The notes under the pieces were generated by a model, which worked only from the letters and a program-made list of their open reading frames with translations, did no database searches and was not told where the DNA came from. 7,649 nucleotides of DNA from an uncultured Acidimicrobiaceae bacterium (lineage in GTDB: Bacteria; Actinomycetota; Acidimicrobiia; Acidimicrobiales; UBA8592): positions 1 through 7,649 of the forward strand of contig CAJWET010000070.1 of assembly GCA_913031515.1 (NCBI GenBank). Direction: 5' to 3'. Positions within the stretch are counted from its first letter, which is position 1; each line of letters starts with the position of its first letter. Position numbers and translations under genes: made by a program. Below are positions 5,784 to 7,649 of the stretch, piece after piece.

Positions 5784-6872
5784 TTACCTACCTATAGGAA
5801 AGGCGACGGTTCGAACACCTGAATGTTTAATGGCTACCCGGTCGCCGACTTGGTACTGAGGCATCCCACCAGTTCGGCACTGTAATTCTTGCTCATCATC
5901 ATTCGTTCTCAACGTATAGAGCGTGTCGTGTCCAAAGAAATCCACGCATATAACTTCTGCGTCACTCCCTATTTCAAGCATTATCTCTTCGGGTCGTATC
6001 AAAACATCAACTGGGCCGCTCATCTCGAAACACAGGTTTATATCGCCAAGGCGTGTCTGCGCGCTTTGCCCAGCTGCATCGCCCGGAACGGTACTAGCTT
6101 CACCAACAAAACTCGCTACCCATCTGTTTACTGGATGTCGATATAGGTATGAAGGTTTATCTTGTTGGATAATTTTCCCATCGTTCATCACCGCAACCTG
6201 ATCCCCCAGTGCAAATGCTTCATCCTGATCATGTGTTACAAAAACACTTGTAACTTCAAGTTCTTTAAAGAGTTCTGACACTTCCTGACGAAGTTCCACC
6301 CGTAGACCAGTATCAAGACTTGAAAACGGTTCATCTAAAAGAACAGTGGATGGTTTAGGGGCTAAAGAACGCGCAAGCGCCACTCTTTGCTGTTCACCAC
6401 CAGAAAGCGATGAGGGATACCTCTCAACGAGGTCTGAAATTCCCACCATCTGAAGCAATTCCTCTATTTCATAATCTGGGTTTTTCCGCCGTGGTCTGGA
6501 AAGCCCAAAAACGATATTTTGCATGACCGTCAAATGAGGAAACAATGCCCAATCCTGGAAAACCATTCCTATATTTCTCTCTTCTGGCGGAACGCTTGAA
6601 TGCTGGTCAGCGATCTTTTCTCCATAAAGAGTTATTTCACCAGATGAAATTTTCTGCAACCCAGCGAGGCTACGTAGAAGCGTTGTCTTCCCACACCCAC
6701 TTGGTCCCAGAATAACTAAGCAATCACCTTTCTTCACTGAAACAGAGACATGGTCAAGGACACTCAACCCATCAATATCGACGCTCACATCCTCGATTTG
6801 GAGTTTTGTGAATTTTAACCCATGGTCAGAACCTTCTCCGATTTCTTGGGATCGTCGCACTTTGTCAAGCAT
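5784..6872 (-). CDS. fbpC: Iron(III) ABC transporter ATP-binding protein (FbpC/FutC type)
   Basis: A 362-residue ABC ATPase with every core motif intact: Walker A GPSGCGKT (56-63), Q-loop VFQD with Gln106, signature LSGGEQQR (156-163), Walker B VLLDEP (177-182, Asp180 and Glu181), D-loop SSLD (184-187) and switch His214. The C-terminal third (about 260-360), with VDVLIRPEEI (288-297), is a TOBE-like regulatory domain as in FbpC, PotA and MalK. It is a cytoplasmic subunit that powers the FbpB channel. The iron assignment comes from the adjacent fbpA and fbpB. About 22 residues precede the usual first strand. The ATG at 6872 lacks a Shine-Dalgarno site but lies seven bases after a TATGAT -10 box, so a leaderless mRNA is likely. 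A putative operator overlaps this start. The 99 bases to fbpA hold that gene's own promoter, and no terminator hairpin is obvious after fbpC. Confidence 0.93.
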   Translation of the reverse strand: MLDKVRRSQEIGEGSDHGLKFTKLQIEDVSVDIDGLSVLDHVSVSVKKGDCLVILGPSGCGKTTLLRSLAGLQKISSGEITLYGEKIADQHSSVPPEERNIGMVFQDWALFPHLTVMQNIVFGLSRPRRKNPDYEIEELLQMVGISDLVERYPSSLSGGEQQRVALARSLAPKPSTVLLDEPFSSLDTGLRVELRQEVSELFKELEVTSVFVTHDQDEAFALGDQVAVMNDGKIIQQDKPSYLYRHPVNRWVASFVGEASTVPGDAAGQSAQTRLGDINLCFEMSGPVDVLIRPEEIMLEIGSDAEVICVDFFGHDTLYTLRTNDDEQELQCRTGGMPQYQVGDRVAIKHSGVRTVAFPIGR

Positions 6873-6882
6873 GCTTTACATC
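6865..6882. promoter_or_regulatory. Second operator copy, over the fbpC start codon
   Basis: TCAAGCATGCTTTA (6865-6878) is a slightly imperfect palindrome of the same type as the boxes before fbpA. GCATGCTTTACATC at 6869-6882 matches GCATGCTTAACATC at 5728-5741 in 13 of 14 bases. It spans the fbpC ATG (6872-6870) and reaches into the -10 box. Occupancy would block initiation at a start site predicted to coincide with the ATG. Confidence 0.65.
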
Positions 6883-6885
6883 ATA
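6880..6885 (-). promoter_or_regulatory. Predicted -10 box of fbpC, leaderless arrangement
   Basis: TATGAT on the minus strand ends seven bases before the fbpC ATG, so the first transcribed base would be at or next to the A of the start codon. No ribosome site is present, which agrees with leaderless translation. The -35 is poor: TAGTGG at 17-bp spacing is the best candidate. Confidence 0.5.
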
Positions 6886-6887
6886 AC

Positions 6888-6901
6888 AGTTTCGTGAAAC
6901 T
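6888..6901. promoter_or_regulatory. 14-bp inverted repeat in the fbpC promoter spacer
   Basis: AGTTTC and GAAACT flank a two-base centre, forming a perfect 6-bp inverted repeat two bases upstream of the -10. It differs from the GCATGC-type operator, so it may bind a second regulator. A partial copy (AGTTTCGAGAAA on the minus strand, 7303-7292) ends at the start codon of the next gene upstream. Confidence 0.35.
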
Positions 6902-6932
6902 TCCACTAATACAAGCCAAGGAAGCGAAAAGG

Positions 6933-7292
6933 CTACGTCAAAGATGCTATATCGATAACCAGAAGAGCTGCTAGAAGAATGATGACACTGACGTTTAGTG
7001 TCGTCATATGCCACTTATATTTATGATCGGCAGAATGAAATCTCTTTATGCTGTAAATGTTTGCGGCTATACCGATGATGCTAGCGACGAGTCCTATTCC
7101 AGAGCCAACACCAGAAGCTATCCCTAGTATTGGCGCCAACACGGGAAAGATAACATAGGTGAACGCGCAACGAATACCAGAAATTACCATCGCAGTCGAA
7201 AACGTGTTCTGAGCCTTTGTCTGTTGGCTTACCTGAGTAGCGCTAGCCGTTTCCGTAATGCTGTCACCCACGTACATAATCCTAGCTGGCAT
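6933..7292 (-). CDS. Small multi-pass membrane protein of unknown function
   Basis: A 119-residue protein that I cannot name. The first 30 or so residues are polar and rich in Ser, Thr and Gln. Then follow about three hydrophobic segments: around 34-55 (including GIRCAFTYVIFPVLAP), around 58-82 (glycine-rich, GIASGVGSGIGLVASIIGIA) and around 97-117 (VSVIILLAALLVIDIASL). A charged loop, SIKRFHSADHKYKWH (82-96), separates the last two. No enzyme or transporter signature is visible. The chosen ATG at 7292 lacks a clear Shine-Dalgarno site; an in-frame ATG at codon 6 is possible. The gene lies 54 bases after azlD and 60 before fbpC on the same strand, but fbpC has its own promoter, so a role in iron uptake is not implied. 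The composition and single frame look like a real gene. Confidence 0.7.
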   Translation of the reverse strand: MPARIMYVGDSITETASATQVSQQTKAQNTFSTAMVISGIRCAFTYVIFPVLAPILGIASGVGSGIGLVASIIGIAANIYSIKRFHSADHKYKWHMTTLNVSVIILLAALLVIDIASLT

Positions 7293-7346
7293 TTCTCGAA
7301 ACTCTAATCCAAATCACTGACGGTAAAGATGAGTAGGCGAACTACC

Positions 7347-7649
7347 TTAAAGTCCAGCCAACAACCGCCACAATGCGGTTACTGCTGCAGCAATAACAAT
7401 GACAAAAACGAAAGGGACGCGCTTTGCTAAAGCAACCATGGCAGCCACTACACCGGCAATGCGGGCATCAAAGATAATTTGATCATCGGTCGTTAACGTA
7501 CTCGTAATTACCAGAGCTGCTAATAGCGGGGTTGGGAGCAGCATCGCGAACCATTTAAGCCAATCGGGAAGAACGCGTCCATTTGCTAAAAAGAACGGGC
7601 CAAACGCCTTAAGTACATACGTTCCCGCTGCTAAAGCAACCATAACCAC
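7347..7649 (-). CDS. azlD: AzlD-family branched-chain amino acid exporter subunit, N terminus outside window
   Basis: One hundred codons are open from the right edge to a TAA at 7349-7347. The protein is almost entirely hydrophobic with about three to four membrane segments. The features GTYVLKAFGPFFLANGR near the start, then LPDWLKWFAMLLPTPLLAALVI and the ARIAGVVAAMVALAKRVPFVFVIVIAAAV stretch, match small AzlD/YgaH-type proteins of about 100-110 residues. AzlD works with the larger membrane protein AzlC to export branched-chain amino acids and analogues; azlC would be expected just beyond the window. The GTG at the very edge and the ATG at 7643 are probably internal codons, with a few N-terminal residues missing. 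Confidence 0.8.
   Translation of the reverse strand: MVMVALAAGTYVLKAFGPFFLANGRVLPDWLKWFAMLLPTPLLAALVITSTLTTDDQIIFDARIAGVVAAMVALAKRVPFVFVIVIAAAVTALWRLLAGL

Noticed and set aside
5889..6201. Two plus-strand open frames within fbpC
   Set aside because: They are antisense shadows of a gene with all its ABC motifs intact, and they have no recognisable protein features.
6902..6932. AGCC...GGCT pairing after the membrane-protein gene as a terminator
   Set aside because: The stem is four base pairs with mismatched inner bases and no following U-run.

Overview
The window reads like a chromosomal segment of an actinobacterium of middling GC content (judged by eye, not computed). The IdeR-type DtxR regulator, the DUF2889 protein and an ABC transporter gene that looks leaderless all fit that assignment. 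None of them fixes the genus, and a marine or freshwater member of the Acidimicrobiia is only a guess. There are nine genes, two of them cut by the window edges. No stretch over 300 bases lacks a gene. I see no RNA genes, CRISPR arrays, insertion sequences or prophage genes.

Left part (1-2193): a truncated DUF2889 gene on the minus strand diverges from a complete short-chain dehydrogenase/reductase gene on the plus strand (425-1207). The SDR gene meets an AcoX-like ATP-NAD kinase family gene tail to tail (1204-2193, minus), and the two share four bases at their stop codons. No pathway can be read from this trio.

Centre (2287-6872): an iron-uptake module. A DtxR-family regulator on the plus strand (2287-2958) converges, across a gap of 14 bases, on three minus-strand genes transcribed in the order ATPase (fbpC, 6872-5784), lipoprotein ferric-ion binding protein (fbpA, 5684-4587) and fused two-domain permease (fbpB, 4577-2973). 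Together the three encode a complete FbpABC/FutABC-type Fe(III) importer. A near-perfect 38-bp palindrome (5704-5741) covers the -10 and spacer of a good promoter before fbpA. A related single copy (6865-6882) lies over the start codon of fbpC, whose -10 box is so close to the ATG that a leaderless mRNA is expected. The simplest reading is that the neighbouring regulator represses both units when metal is plentiful.

Two features of the module stand out. First, the putative operator (TTARGCATGCYTAA-like) differs from the classical DtxR/IdeR box, and the regulator differs from DtxR at recognition-helix positions and at two primary metal ligands. Second, a perfect 21-bp inverted repeat with a 6-nt loop lies inside the fbpB coding sequence, starting 20 nt after the A of its start codon. 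It is well placed to set the ratio of binding protein to permease.

Right part (6933-7649): an unrecognised 119-residue membrane protein and the C-terminal part of an AzlD-family subunit of a branched-chain amino acid exporter, both on the minus strand.
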